This document shows, piece by piece, positions 36,110 through 48,842 of a stretch of DNA of 64,000 nt. The notes beneath the pieces are model-generated. The model was not told the origin of the DNA. It did not search any database and saw only the letters and a list, made by a program, of their open reading frames with translations. How positions within the stretch are numbered: position 1 is the stretch's first letter; the number at the start of each line of letters is the position of its first letter. A program made the translations under genes and the position numbers. The DNA comes from Poecilobothrus nobilitatus (taxonomy: Eukaryota; Arthropoda; Insecta; Diptera; Dolichopodidae). The DNA lies in assembly GCA_947095535.1 (NCBI GenBank), contig OX352773.1, positions 156,835,271-156,899,270 of the forward strand, read 5' to 3'.

Positions 36110-37238
36110 ACGAGGAAGAATACAGTTGACTTTGTCAACTCTTAGATACCCGTACGAACCGTTAGTATGTTCACAGCCTGTCACTCTGCTTACAATATTA
36201 TTTTTTTAATATTTTAGTATTTTAAAATAATTTGGGTGAATTTTATAATTTCTAGAACTATGGGTTGTACATATATTCAAACTTATGTACATTCTTCTAA
36301 AGCAGATTCTAACCTTCCACATAACGATTATCAATCCAAAACTTTTTCAAATATTCTATAGTACCATTTAATACTAAGCGGTAAATGTATATTAAATTTA
36401 CTAAGTACAAAATAATAAATATAATTTTAAATATTATATTATATTATATTTAAATATTCCATTGACAGAATAATTTCTTATAAGTACAATAAAATACATA
36501 TATGTATGCAAATACGGCGCTATATAATATACATCTATACTCTTATTAAAAAATTTCTGAAATGACTCATATTAATTTTCAAAAATCTAACTTCTGTCAA
36601 AATTTCAAGTTTCCAACTTTAACCGTTTAGAAGATGGAAGGGTTAAAGAATTTTGCAAAATTTGAGTTTCGCATAACGGTAAATTAAGACATCGTATGCC
36701 AAAAATATATATTTATTGTATACATACTTTTAAAGCTAATGAAAGTAGTAATCGTTTGGCGTTTTCAAAATGAAGATATACCTTATACAACTTGTGCTAT
36801 AACAATTTAAATATAGAGCTTTTTTGAACCTTTGGGGAGCTGTAGCTCCGTAACGGGTGGGGCTACAAGAAAAAGTTATTAAAAATAAAATTAATATTTT
36901 TGTGAGATCTATTAGTAGTTAAAATTTCGTAGCTCTATTGCAAAAAAAATGTGGGGATCTAAAAGTTAGGTGTTCGAGAGCTACCCTAAGGCTTGGTCCA
37001 AACTCAACCAAAAAAAATAGGGAACCTACAAATTACTCCCAAAATATTTTGTGTAAATTTCAAGATTCTAGCTTTCTTAGTTTTTGAGTTAGCGTGCTGA
37101 CGGACGGACGGACGGACGGACGGACGGACATGGCTCAAAAGTCTTAGAATTTTTTTCTGATCCGATCCATACCTTTGAAGGTATATCTAGCTCGCTTATT
37201 TCGAGGTGTTACAAACGGAGGAGTAATTTTATTATACC
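36110..37238 (-). mobile_element. HINE-1 element with internal deletion, inverted to its neighbour
   Basis: Begins on the plus strand with the reversed 3' end acgaggaagaatacag. The inverted repeat atacccgtacga lies at about 36147. A block of roughly 420 bp is missing where 'atctatactctt' joins 'attaaaaaatttctg' (about 36545). The GTCC tract is intact in reverse (36-nt cggacgg run near 37101-37129). The 5' end is lost: sequence similarity stops at attatacc (37238), before the hairpin. Together with 34422-36003 it forms a palindrome with arms of over 1 kb. Confidence 0.9.
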
Positions 37239-39650
37239 TTGTACCAATTATTTTTTTTATACATTGTATAACTACAATGCTTAAAATCTTAGTTTCCTAG
37301 AATAGGAACAATGTTTAAATCTTAGCTTTATAGTATTTCTTTTAGATTTTAAGTTTTCCTTAATGCTGAATATTTTGCAACAATCTATATTTAAATTAGC
37401 ATTTTTTTTGTTAAGTGTTCATAAAAAAGTATAAATAAATGAAAATAAATAAATAAAAATAAATTGCCTATCTCTTGGGTTATATTAATTAATATTGTCT
37501 TAACAGTTCACTAATTAAGATAAAACCTGGAATTTATTTATTTATATAATTTAGAATAAGTTATTATCCTCTTAACAATTCTAATCAACAAATTTTTTTC
37601 GTATAGCAAATAATAAAAGTTTTTCACTTCCTACTTATAAAAAAAAAGTTTCTTCCCGATTAAACTTCTTTTCTATTACACCTTAATTTCTAATCCGTAT
37701 TGTCTTTCTTTCGTTTTTTTTTTCCTCTTTAATGTAAAATTTTGACCTCTGAATACTTAATGCTCTTTAAAAAATTCATGCATTTCTTATCAAATTTAAA
37801 GGAAATCGAAAGTTCACAGTCATTAAAAACTGTTAATTTTTTTTATTGCAATTGAAATTTCAAAATTTTTTCGTTTTTTCTTCGCAAATAAAAAGTAGGT
37901 TCAGCACTGGCAGGGATAAAACAAATAAAAAAATTACGAAAATTATTTTTTAAAAACTCGCGTGAGACCACTCACCAGAATAGCAATTTATTTTTTACAT
38001 TTTCTGTTTTCTAAAGATTTGTAATAGAAAAGAAAAATTGTCATCGTTAAAACACTTAAATTTTCCCCAAAAGGCGTTGAATTTCTTTTCTTAATAAAAA
38101 AAAAAACACACAAAGAAATGGAAAAGTTTTTATTTTTATATTATTTTATTTTCATTAAATTTTCATCAAATGAAAATGAAAAATACAAATAAAACTTTTG
38201 CATATTTGGATTCTTTCATCAAAAGTTGATTGTAGGTATTATTAAAATTCTTAGTAGAAAGGTTTAGTTTTTTTTTATTTTAAAGACATTTTCTTCGAAA
38301 AAAATAAAACATACCTACCTAAATAATTAAAAATTCAGCGAAAGGGTCAAAAATAGATCTACTTAATTTTTGTTTCAATCACACTGCATAACATAAACTC
38401 ATTATATGTATAATATAAGATGTTTCCCTAATGAAGAAAATATACTGTAAATATTATTATTGGACCACCAAATTATTGAAAATTTGATAAAATTAGCAAA
38501 ATACACAACATTTTAACTTTTTCTTCTGATTCCTAACTTCAGTTTCTGGACTATCTACTGAAATTTGAAGATCATATGATATTTTTATGAAACTGATTCG
38601 TTCTGCCTACAAATGCATCCAGTCTATGAATTTTCGCAACCATAAGAATAATTTCTTACTGTCATAGCACATTTTCTCTTAAGAAATAACTTAAACAATA
38701 CGGATTTTTTACCTCTCGTAATGTGGCCGAGATAAGAATATGTATTTAGTTGTTTCCTTCATTGATTTTTGAATAGCTCCTTAATTGGAAATGTGTTTCG
38801 TACTGGGAATTTTTAACTTTTTTAAACAAACCTACAATTTAAAAGTAATAAATTTAAAAAGTATTTTAAAAATTCTTTAAATTTTCTAGAAGAGGTCTAA
38901 AACAATACTCTCCTTCTTTTTGATGACAGACGTTAAAGACGACGATTAGATAATGAAGCTGAAAGTAAATTTCCATTTAAAAATTTTAATAAGCAAAATG
39001 ACTAATATTGATTATATACTCGCAGATCAAAAATTAGCTTTATGATGACTGTGAATAGTGGCGGCTGTGAATACTTTTGAAAGCTTCATCTTTATCATTT
39101 TTTTTTCTTGCAACAGCTGTTTTAACTCTGCTGTTTATTAATATTTTATGCTAGTTTTTGGAGCAACAGTTTTTTGAATTTAATCTAATTTTTCTACTAA
39201 ATTGTATTTTAATATTATATTTGTAGCTATTTAGAACTTTTAAAAACCAAAAATTTCTTTAGAAAATTTAAGTAGGTATTATTGTGGTTACATAACACTT
39301 TTGTTTTAATATTTCCAATAAAATTATCTCAACAAAGTACGAAAATATTTCTTTTTATAATATTTTTAAATAATTAAAAATCAGTAAATTAAAATGAATG
39401 TTATTGTTAATTTATTTAACGTTTATTCTTGATCCTACTTTTACTGCTTACAAAAATTTATTAAAAAGCTGTTAATAAATTCATGTGAAAATTCAGCTTA
39501 AAAGATAAATTTGCTTTTAGAAATTATTATAAATTTTTTCATGTGTTACAAAAATATATGGCTGTATGTAAAGCAAAAAGGTATTTGAAGGTGTACATTT
39601 TCCAAAAAGACAGCTAAATTAAAAGCAATTTAGAATTTTGATTGGTTTTT
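37239..39650. other. AT-rich DNA, nothing recognised
   Basis: No supported feature over about 2.4 kb. Confidence 0.55.
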
Positions 39651-40529
39651 ATACCCGTACGATAGGATCGGGTATAATAAAATTACTCCTCCGTTTGTAA
39701 CACCTCGAAAGAAGCGAGCTAGATATACCTTCAAAGATATGGATCGGATCAGAAAAAAATTCTAAGACGATTGAGCCATGTCCGTCCGTCAGCACGCTAA
39801 CTCAAAAACAAAGAAAGCTAGAATCTTGAAATTTACACAAAATATTCTGGGAATAATTTGTAGGTTCCCTATTTTTTTTGGTTGAGTTTGGACCAAAACT
39901 TAGGGTAGCTCTCGAACAGCTAACTTTTAGATCCCCACATTTTTTTTGAAATACAGCTATGAAATTAACTGATAGATCTTATAAAAATATTAATTTTATT
40001 TTTAATAACTTTTTTTGTAGCCCCACCCGTTACGGAGCTACAGTTCCCCAAAGGTTCAAAAAAGCTCTATATTTAAATTGTTATGGCACAAGTTGTATAA
40101 GGTAAATCTTCATTTTGAAAACGCCAAACGATTACTACTTTTATTAGCTTTAAAAATATATAGACAATAAATATATATTTGTGGCATACGGTGTCGTAAT
40201 TTACCGTTATGCGAAACTCAAATTTTGCAAAATTCTTTAACCCTTCTATCTTCTAAATGGTTTAAGTTGGAAACTTGAATTTTTTTTGTATCACTCCCCG
40301 TTTAGGAGCTGTAAGGGGTCAAAAAACTGAAAATTTCCTATTTTGAAACACCTGTAACTTGAACACCTGTTAAAATTTTTTCGAAGTAATACACAAAAAT
40401 TAAAGCTTCAACATTATACTCTTATTTCTGTTAACAACTTTTTTTAATAATATAGGGTTACTTTATAATTGACGAAAGTGTTACTTGATTTTTTCAAATT
40501 TTCTAACAAATTTCTTCAACGAATTTTTT
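39651..40529 (+). mobile_element. HINE-1 element, 5' half, split by a HINE-2
   Basis: Intact 5' hairpin (atacccgtacgataggatcg), a short GTCC tract (39780-39789, two units only) and the internal module, with a small deletion at about 40280 where 'aacttgaa' joins 'ttttttttgtatcac'. A HINE-2 follows at 40530. The right-hand remainder is at 41830-42097. Confidence 0.9.
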
Positions 40530-41828
40530 TAGCACATTTCCAAAAAAATTTTGAAAAAATGTGCTTATTAGTTTCACTCTGTCCGTCCGTCCGTCCGTCT
40601 GTTTACAAAACTTCTACACCGTTAAAGATAGAGAAAAAAAATTTTAACCATAGGTAGGTCTCATAAAAAAAATAATTTTGTGGAACAACTTTTTCATGTA
40701 GCCCCCCCCCATTACGGAGCTACAGCCCCTCAAACTTTGAAAAAGCTTTATTTTTAAATGCATATATCTTATGTTCTGCTTAAGATTTTTTCAATCTGAA
40801 AACGTCATTCGACAGGTATTTCTTTTATCTTTGTAAATTAATATCAAAATTATACAATTTTTTTAAATTTAGTATTTAAATTTACCGTTATGTGAAAACC
40901 AAATTTTGCATGATTTTTCTACTTTCATAACTCCGGCACGCTTCTAGATAGAAGCTTGAAATTTTGAGGCAAGAAAGAACTTTTAGAATTAGTATAAGTT
41001 TGCTCAGAAAATTTTTTCGGACCACCCCCTGTTTATGAGCTATTAGGGCTTAAAAATTGAAAATTTGCTATTTTTGAACACCTGTAACTTAGGAACCTGT
41101 ACATATTTTACTTCTGCAAGATATAAAAATTAAAGCTACAATAATATATTTTTACGTGTGTTAAAGGTTTATTTTAATTGTAAAGGGTTCCAAAGTTGCC
41201 GCTCTTCAAAATTGCAAAAAAGCCCCATTTTCAGATGTATATATCTCGGGCTCTGCGTAATAATTTTGCAATCTAAAACCGCCAGAAGATCGAAAATTTT
41301 ATTATCTATATAAAACAATATCAAAATTATGTAATATTTTGTAATTTACTATTTAAATTTACCGTTATGTGAAAACCACATTTTGCATGAAATTTTTTTT
41401 TTCATAACTCCGGCACCCCTTTAGATAGGAACCTGAAATTTTGAGACAAGAAAGAACTTTTAGAATTAGTATAAGTTTCCTCAGAAAATTTTTTGGTAAC
41501 ACCCCTTCTTTAAGAGTTATTACGCCTCAAAAATTTAAAATTTGCTATTTTTAGACACCTGTAACTTAGGCACCTGTACAAATTTTTCTTCGGCAAGACA
41601 TAAAAATTAAAGCTTCAATAATATATTTTTATGTGTGTTAACGGCTTTTTTTAGTTATATAGGATTCCGGACTTATAGCCCCTCAAAATTTCAAAAATGT
41701 CCTATTTTCACATTTTTTCTTATTACATGAAATTTTCAAATTTTTGTGTAAGTCACACTTCTAAACAGTTTGTATTGAGTTTTGGAAATGTGCGCTTTTA
41801 AAAACCGTTGGTTTACATTCTACCTTGT
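40530..41828 (+). mobile_element. HINE-2 element, full length (1299 bp), inside HINE-1
   Basis: 5' end tagcacatttccaaaa folds on aaaaaatgtgc; GTCC tract at 40580-40599. The internal module is present twice: taccgttatgtgaaaacc at 40883 and 41360, 477 bp apart. The inverted repeat TTTTGGAAATGTGC is at 41780-41793. The 3' hairpin is AAACC/GGTTT (41802-41806, 41810-41814), 14 nt before the end CTTGT, then T. Non-coding; the ORF at 40469-40657 crosses the insertion junction and is accidental. Confidence 0.9.
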
Positions 41829-41829
41829 T

Positions 41830-42097
41830 CTATGGTACTATAGAATATTTGAAAAAGTTTTGGATTGATAATGGTTATGTGAAAGGTTAGAATCTGCTTT
41901 TGGAGAATGTACATATAAACATATAGTTTGAATATATGTACAACCCATAGTTCTAGAAATTATAAAATTCACCCAAATTATTTTAAAATACTAAAATATT
42001 AAAAAATAATATATTAAGCAGAGTGACAGGCTGGGAACATACTAACGGTTCGTACGCGTATCTAAGAGTTGACAAAGGCAACTGTATTCTTTCTCGT
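41830..42097 (+). mobile_element. HINE-1 element, 3' end of the split copy
   Basis: Resumes at atggtactatagaatatttg and ends with acaaaggcaactg and ctcgt. The segment between the break in the 5' half and this point (several hundred bp in HINE-1 at 34422) is missing, so the HINE-2 insertion was accompanied or followed by a deletion. The inverted repeat is tcgtacgcgtat, with one mismatch. Confidence 0.85.
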
Positions 42098-42571
42098 TTT
42101 AAATGATTCTTTTCATACGAAGTTTTTAATGTCAAACTATTTAAATTGACATATTTTTAATAGTTTTTTGGATAATGTTCGTATATCTACTGCGCTCCTT
42201 GTAAAATTGATTAAGTTATTGGAAAGATTGCAGGTCTTTTAAACTATATGAGGATCAAATAAATAATATTTTCTTTAACAAATAGCTAACTTTGGAAGCT
42301 CAATTGTCTGGACTACGAGTACATAATATATTATGTATTTCATTCTATTCACTTATTAACACGTCTCTTAAAAGAATTTTATCTAGCGTAAAGTTTATTA
42401 TATAAACATAATTAATTATGAAAATAATAAATAATATAATAAGATACCCATCCCTTACAAAAAATAAATTTTTTAAATGGAATTTCATTGAAATGGAAAC
42501 ATTAGACTTTAATTTAATAAAATGATTGGTAGCCATTTTAATTAATTTAAGGTTTTTTGATATATAATTTT
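42098..42571. other. AT-rich spacer, nothing recognised
   Basis: No supported feature; the 63-codon minus ORF at 42345-42536 is unremarkable. Confidence 0.5.
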
Positions 42572-43309
42572 TAGCACATTTCCAAAAAAATTTTGAAAAA
42601 ATGTGCTTATTAATTCATTCTATCCGGCCGTTCTTCTATCTGTCTGTCTATCCGTCTGTTTACAAAACTTCTACACCGTTAATTATAGAGAAAAAAAATT
42701 TTTAACCATGGGTAGGTCTCATAAAAATATTAATTTTGTGGAACAACTTTTTCATGGCGCCCCATCCACGGAGCTGCAGCATTCAAACTTTGAAAAAGCC
42801 TTATTTTTAAATGCGTATATCTCATGGCCTGCTTAAAATTTTTTCAATCTGAAAACGTCATTCGACAGGTATTTCTTTTATCTTTGTAAATTATTCGACA
42901 GGTAGTTTTTTTTGGAAATTAATATCAAAATTATACATTTTTTCAAATTTAGCAGATATTTAAATTTACCGTTATGTGAAAACCAAATTTTGCATGATTT
43001 TTTAACTCTCATAACACCGGAACGATAACGACTTGAAATTTTGAGGGCAGAAAGAACTTTTAGAATTAATTTTTTTTGGACCACCCCCCGTTTATGAGCT
43101 ATTAGGGCTCAAAATTGAGAATTTGCTATTTTTAAACACCATACTTAAGCACCTGTACACATATAATATCATACCTGTCTTCGGTAAGATATAATAATTA
43201 AAGCTCAAGTAATATATTTTTACATGTGTTAACAGTTTTTTTTTGCTATTTAGCGTTCCGGACTTACAGCCCTTAAAAATTCCAGAAAAGTCCTATTTCC
43301 ACATTTTTT
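42572..43309 (+). mobile_element. HINE-2 element, 5' part, split by a HINE-1
   Basis: tagcacatttcc end with its hairpin partner, a diverged GTCC/GTCT tract (about 42621-42659), and one module with a tandem insertion (attcgacaggtatt recurring as attcgacaggtagt, about 42862 and 42893). Interrupted after 'cacatttttt' by HINE-1. Confidence 0.85.
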
Positions 43310-44874
43310 ATACCCGTACGATAGGATCGGGTATAATAAAATTACTCCTCCGTTTGTAATACCACGAAATAAGCGAGCTAGATATACCTTCAAAGGTATG
43401 GATCGGATCAGAAAAAAATTTTAAGACTTTTGAGCAATGTCCGTCCGTCCGTCCGTCAGCACGCTAACTCAAAAACTAAGAAAGCTAGAATCTTGAAATT
43501 TACACAAAATATTCTTGGAGTAATTTGTAGGTTCCCTATTTTTTTTGGTTGAGTTAGGACCAAACCTTAAGGTAGCTCTCGAACACCTAACTTTTAGATC
43601 TCCACAATTTTTTTGAAATAGAGCTATGAAATTTTAACTGCTGATAGATCTCACAAAAATATTAATTTTATTTTTAATAAATTTTTTTTGTAGCCCCACC
43701 CGTTACGGAGCTACAGCTCCCCAAAGGTTCAAAAAAGCTCTATATTTAAATTGTTATAGCACAAGTTGTATAAGACATATCTTCATTTTGAAAACGCCAA
43801 ACAATTACTACTTTTATTAGCTTTAAAAGTATATATACAATAAATATATATTTGTGGCATACGGTGTCTTAATTTATCGTTATGCAAAACTAAAATTTTG
43901 CAAAATCCTTTAACTTTTCTATCTTCTAAACGGTTTAAGTTGGAAACTTAAACAGAAGTTAGATATTTGAAAATAAGTATGAGTCATTTCAGAAATTTTT
44001 TTTGTATCACCCCCCGTTTAGGAGCTGTGAGGGGTCAAAAACTGAAAATTTCCTATTTTTAAACACCTGTAATTTGAACACCTGTTACAATTTTTTTGAA
44101 GTAATACATAAAAATTAAAGCTTCAACATTTTACTTTTATTTTTGTTAACAACGTTTTTTAATAATATAGGGTTACTTTATAATTGACGAAAGTGTTACT
44201 TGATTTTTTCAAATTTTCTAACAAATTTCTTCAACAAATTTTTTGCAATTTGTTTTACTCGATAATTTGAAATTGTTGAGGATATAATGCGTAGTACATA
44301 AAAATGCAAATAAATAAACAACATAACGGTTGCTTGAAGAATTTTTATTTATATGATATGGATATATATACGTACTTATATAATATCATGTTTATTTACA
44401 TATCGTATATGTCACTAGTGAATGAATGATAAGAGTATAGATGTATATTATATAGCGCCGTATTTACATATATATATGTATTTTATTGTACTTATAAGAA
44501 ATTATTCTGTCAATGGAATATTTAAATATAATATAATATAATATTTAAAATTATATTTACTATTTTGTACTAAATAAATTTAATATACATTTACCGCTTA
44601 GTATTAAATGGTACTATAGAATATTTGAAAAAGTTTTGGATTAATAATCGTTATGTGGAAGGTTAGAATCTGCTTTTGAAGAATGTACATATAAACTTAT
44701 AGTTTGAATATATGTACAACCCATAGTTCTAGAAATTATAAAATTCACCCAAATTATTTTAAAATACTAAAATATTAAAAAAATAATATTGTAAGCAGAG
44801 TGACAGGCTGTGAACATACTAACGATTCGTACGGGTATCTAAGAGTTGACAAAGGCAACTGTATTCTTCCTCGT
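43310..44874 (+). mobile_element. HINE-1 element, full length (1565 bp), inside HINE-2
   Basis: Both ends intact: atacccgtacgataggatcg at the left, with acgattcgtacgggtat, the agttg/caact hairpin and ctcgt at the right. Removing it restores the HINE-2 sentence cacatttttt + tcttat with a T on each side and no target-site duplication. Highly similar to 34422-36003 and 61851-63423. The ORF at 44800-45090 spans the right junction and is accidental. Confidence 0.9.
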
Positions 44875-44975
44875 TCTTATATGAAATTTTTGGTACAAGT
44901 CACAATTCTACACAGTTTGTATCGTCTTTTGGAAATGTGCTCTTTTAAAAACTGTTGGTTTACATTATATCTTGT
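44875..44975 (+). mobile_element. HINE-2 element, 3' end of the split copy
   Basis: tacaagtcacaattc, ttttggaaatgtgctc, ctgttggtttaca and the end atatcttgt complete the HINE-2 begun at 42572. Confidence 0.85.
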
Positions 44976-45676
44976 TTCATTATTAGTACTCAACCAGTTA
45001 TCATATATTTTTGTTCAAAATTTTTACTTTGATGTTTCGGATCACTACTTTATAGTAAAAAAATATGTAGGAAAAATAATTTATAAATAATTAGAAAATC
45101 AATAATTAAATTAACATTTATAATTAAAAACCAAAACCAAAGTAAAAATACTGACTATGGAATCGTAACTAATTTGATTTCTTTTAATGTCATTTGCCAA
45201 AAAAAAAGAACAAATGCCACTAGGTTTTTGTTTGATTTTTCTTTACATCATTTCAAAATCTTCAGTTTAATTTTACATAATGAATAGGTATTTAAGTTTT
45301 TTAATATTATTTATTATATTTTTATTATGATATAAAATTCAGTTTCTTTAATGTCTACCTTTTTTTTTATGAGTTTCTCATTATTTTTTATTTTCATTAT
45401 TCTTGCTTTTCTTCTTTAATTTTCTTGTACGAGTTATTGTCATACAAGCAACACTATTGATACACATTGTGTAAATTATTTTTTCTTAACCTTAAATTCC
45501 GTAGATATCTTCGATTGGCTCCTTTTTCTACTTAGGTAAATGGTTCCCTCTCAAGGTATGCACATTATTCTGTATTAAATTCTACACTACCGTCTACACT
45601 ACCGTAGGTACATATTTTTATTCTATTCACTTATATAATATTATATAGTAACAAAGTATAGTAGAAATAAAGGACC
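44976..45676. other. AT-rich DNA, nothing recognised
   Basis: No supported feature. Confidence 0.55.
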
Positions 45677-45727
45677 TTCTTAGCCACCTGCCATGTGGCT
45701 TATTAACCATAGGAATACGAGTTCAGA
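45677..45727 (+). mobile_element. SINE-B head fragment next to LINE
   Basis: gtggcttattaacc, an interruption, then acgagttca, matches the SINE-B head at 51914 (cacgtggcttattaaccgag, gcgagttcaaatcc). No body follows; LINE sequence begins immediately. Identity is good over about 35 bp only. Confidence 0.4.
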
Positions 45728-47250
45728 AGAATCTGAATGTCATAAAATCAACTGGCTCTGAAGGAATTCCTGCAATGGTTCTTCGACATATTGCCTCTCC
45801 GATTTCAAAACCTCTGCGCAATATTTTCTCTTTACTATTTTCAACTGGTATATATCCCAGCCAATGGAAAGTTGCACACGTTTGTCCAATTCCTAAAAAA
45901 GACAAAAGCAACCCTTCCATTTACCGACCAATTGCTATTATTTAACTCATTTCCAAAATTTCAATAAATAGAAGGTTGATGAGATATTTTCAAAGTAGCG
46001 GTATTTTAAATGACCACCAATACAGTTTTAGAAGTAAAAGATCAACAGCTGAACTTTTCACATACCTCTGCGAGAAGCTAAACACCAGCATTCACTGCTC
46101 AGGCGAATCTGAAGTGTAACTCTTGATATCTCAAAAGCCTTCGATCCAGTGTGATATTCTGCTCTTTTGAGCAAATGTCAAGCTAATGATTTAGGAAATC
46201 CGTTTTGCAAATGGATTGAGGATTTTCTCTCGAATCGTCGTTTTCGTGTTCTTGTCCACATTTTTATGTCTGACTCTTTTGCAATAAATACTGCCGTTCC
46301 ACAAGGCTGTGCCTTATGTCCAACTCTTTTTTATTTTATTTTTATCAATAACTTACTCTCTTCTATCCTCAATCCAATCCATTCTGGTGGCATCCTACGA
46401 TTTCCTTAAGAAATCCAATGCCACATCTGCTACAATAAGTCTAAAGAGAAATATGATGGTCAGCCTGATTAACCACGACTTAACTAAAATAGCTGACTGG
46501 GATAAAACAAACAAATACGAGTTGAGTCCAACATTTCAAATACTCAAATCTCTCCGATTTTTAGCAAAAGAAATCAATTTGACCCAATTCTGCGTTTCCA
46601 AGGGGAAAATTTACAACAATCAGGAAGTCTAAATATTTTTAGGCATGCAGCTAAATCAAAAAATGCTATGGAATGAGCATATTTTTGATATAGCTAAAAC
46701 CCTACTAAATGTTTGGGTTTTTTGTCCCGTTGTAAAAATATTTCTCTCCAAGGGGTCTGTCTAATATCTATAAAGGTTACATTCGACCCAAGATGGAGTA
46801 CAATTTCCACATTTGGGCTGACACATCCTAAACTTCCTTGAGTTGGCTCAAAAAAACCAAAATCGCGCCTTACGCCTAATTGGCGACCCTGTCGATCAAA
46901 TATCACTCACTCCTCTTAACACTCGTCGAAATAATGGAGCAATTTCTCTATTTTATAGATATCTTGTAGGTAATGACACTTGCTCAATTGAACTTATGTC
47001 AATTATGCCTCCTACCAAACAATTCCAACGTAGGGGCTTTAAATGCTCATTTCTACACGATGGAAATCTCCAAATGGTTTAAAACTGGGTATGGAAACTC
47101 ATTTGTTGTGAGAACTGCTAAGATGTGGAACATGCTTCCATCTTCTATGTTCCCGTCTGGTAATAACATTTTGTTCTACAATTTGCAAAAATTCAAAACG
47201 AACCTTTATTTAGATTTATTTCCAATCTGCCCTTTAACCCTCCCTTAATA
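45722..47250 (+). mobile_element. LINE relic: reverse transcriptase and C-terminal region
   Basis: A 5'-truncated ORF2 of a jockey/CR1-type non-LTR retrotransposon with many stops and frameshifts. In order: KSTGSEGIPAMVL (about 45749), IPKKDKSNPSIYRPIAII (to a stop at about 45942), HQYSFRSKRSTAELF (about 46018), the first catalytic block DISKAFD (about 46128), FLSNRRFRV (about 46227), PQGCALCPTLF (about 46300) and IHS (about 46380), where the YADD active site should follow; here a deletion puts GGILRFP and a stop. The thumb and tail (SLINHDLTKIADWDK, LFYRYLVGN, VRTAKMWNMLPSSMFPSG) run to about 47165. Without YADD it cannot encode an active enzyme. No ORF1, no clear 3' tail. Confidence 0.85.
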
Positions 47251-48842
47251 TCATATTTCCCTCCCATTTAACTAAACCTACATATTATGTATAATGGAAA
47301 GTTCCTAGTGTTTAGTTACCGTTTAAGAAAAAAAATACTATTTCAAAAATAGTCTTTGATATTTAGATTTGATAACATACGTTAAAACTATCTAAATAAG
47401 CTTCACGGCAATGATTTCCAACTAGAATAATGATGCAATAATAATTTGCCAGATTTAGCATGAACATGAATTTTTGATCACATTAAATGGCATGTGAACA
47501 TTAAACGGCAGGAATTCTGAAAAGTCTATATCAACATTGTATTAAAGAACGCAATTAATAAGGACGAAAAAATATTATGTATTCCTCAAATCAATATGGA
47601 ATGAAAAAAAGAAAAAGCGTTTGCCGTTTGGATCAGACAATGACAATTTACAATGTCACAGAGACAATCCTTCAATTAAATCGGAGTATACGTAAGTCAT
47701 TCATCAGTCAGTCAGGCTCAATCGTTCGTCAAGGTTCGCAGCTATGTGTTGCCTTAAATCAGGGCCAAAATCTCAAAAGTTTAAGGTCTCATTGGTTAAA
47801 AATTTTAATTAATGACGATGGTGATTTTTTTATAAACATACACTAATTATTAGTAATACCAGTTATTAATGTACTTTTAAATTCAAAAATTTAAAATATT
47901 AAAATAAGTAATAATTAGATAACTGTTTCAACTATTTTGTTAAATTATTTTGAGTATAAAAATATCTTTGTAAAATATCTATTGTAAGTTCTGTTAACAG
48001 GTGTTACCTGATTCTCCGCTCCGTTGATAATAATTTAAAGAACGCTTGGAGATTTATTGACGCAACTCTAATTATTAGGTAATATACAGAAACTCAAAAT
48101 ATATCGTCACTAATCTCTTGACATGTATGGACTATGGTTACCGAAATGGAGAAATCAAAGAGTTCTTAATTATAATATGAAAATTCACTAAACCATATAT
48201 TTTAAAAATTTTATGAAATAAAAATTTTTTACAATATTTTTAAATTTTTTTTACTGAACGAATTAATTTCTAAAGGACATTGACATTCAAAAAAAAAATC
48301 CTTGAAATCTTCTTAGTAATTAACAATCTTGTTTAAAAATTTGATGTTATCCATTATATCTTTCATCTATGTACTTGATCGTAACAAAAATTCATTATAA
48401 TCTCTAGATTTTTAATTAAAGAAGAGGAAAATTTTAAAGATAAAATAAAGATAAAGCCTTGTCATAAAGTGTATATAATTGTTGTTGCTTATTTTTTGAT
48501 AAATTTTGTTTTGTATTATAATAAAGTATACAATTTATTTTAATTGTAATAATTTTTGAGAATGGTCAGTAATAAAATTAATTAGAAAGCAAACCCTTTA
48601 TATAAAGTATGCAGTTGTTTTAAAATTTGTTAGAAAAGGAAGTTCTTTAATAAAAGGATATTTTTTTTGTTTTTGGAGAAATATTAAATTAGAATACAAT
48701 CGTTTTTTAAGATATTAAATTTTATAATAAAGTTAACTAATTGTTCTGGCTTTTAATAATAATCATTATTTCTTAAAGGTATTAATTACTCGGCTGTACC
48801 TATTTTTATTGAATTAGATTTTAACTAAGTAGGTAATATTAT
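47251..48842. other. AT-rich DNA with one uncertain ORF
   Basis: An 89-codon ORF at 47577-47846 starts in a somewhat less AT-rich island and contains SISKSG-like serine stretches and a gtaagt donor-like word at 47691; no family is recognised and I do not call it a gene. Nothing else is seen. Confidence 0.45.
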
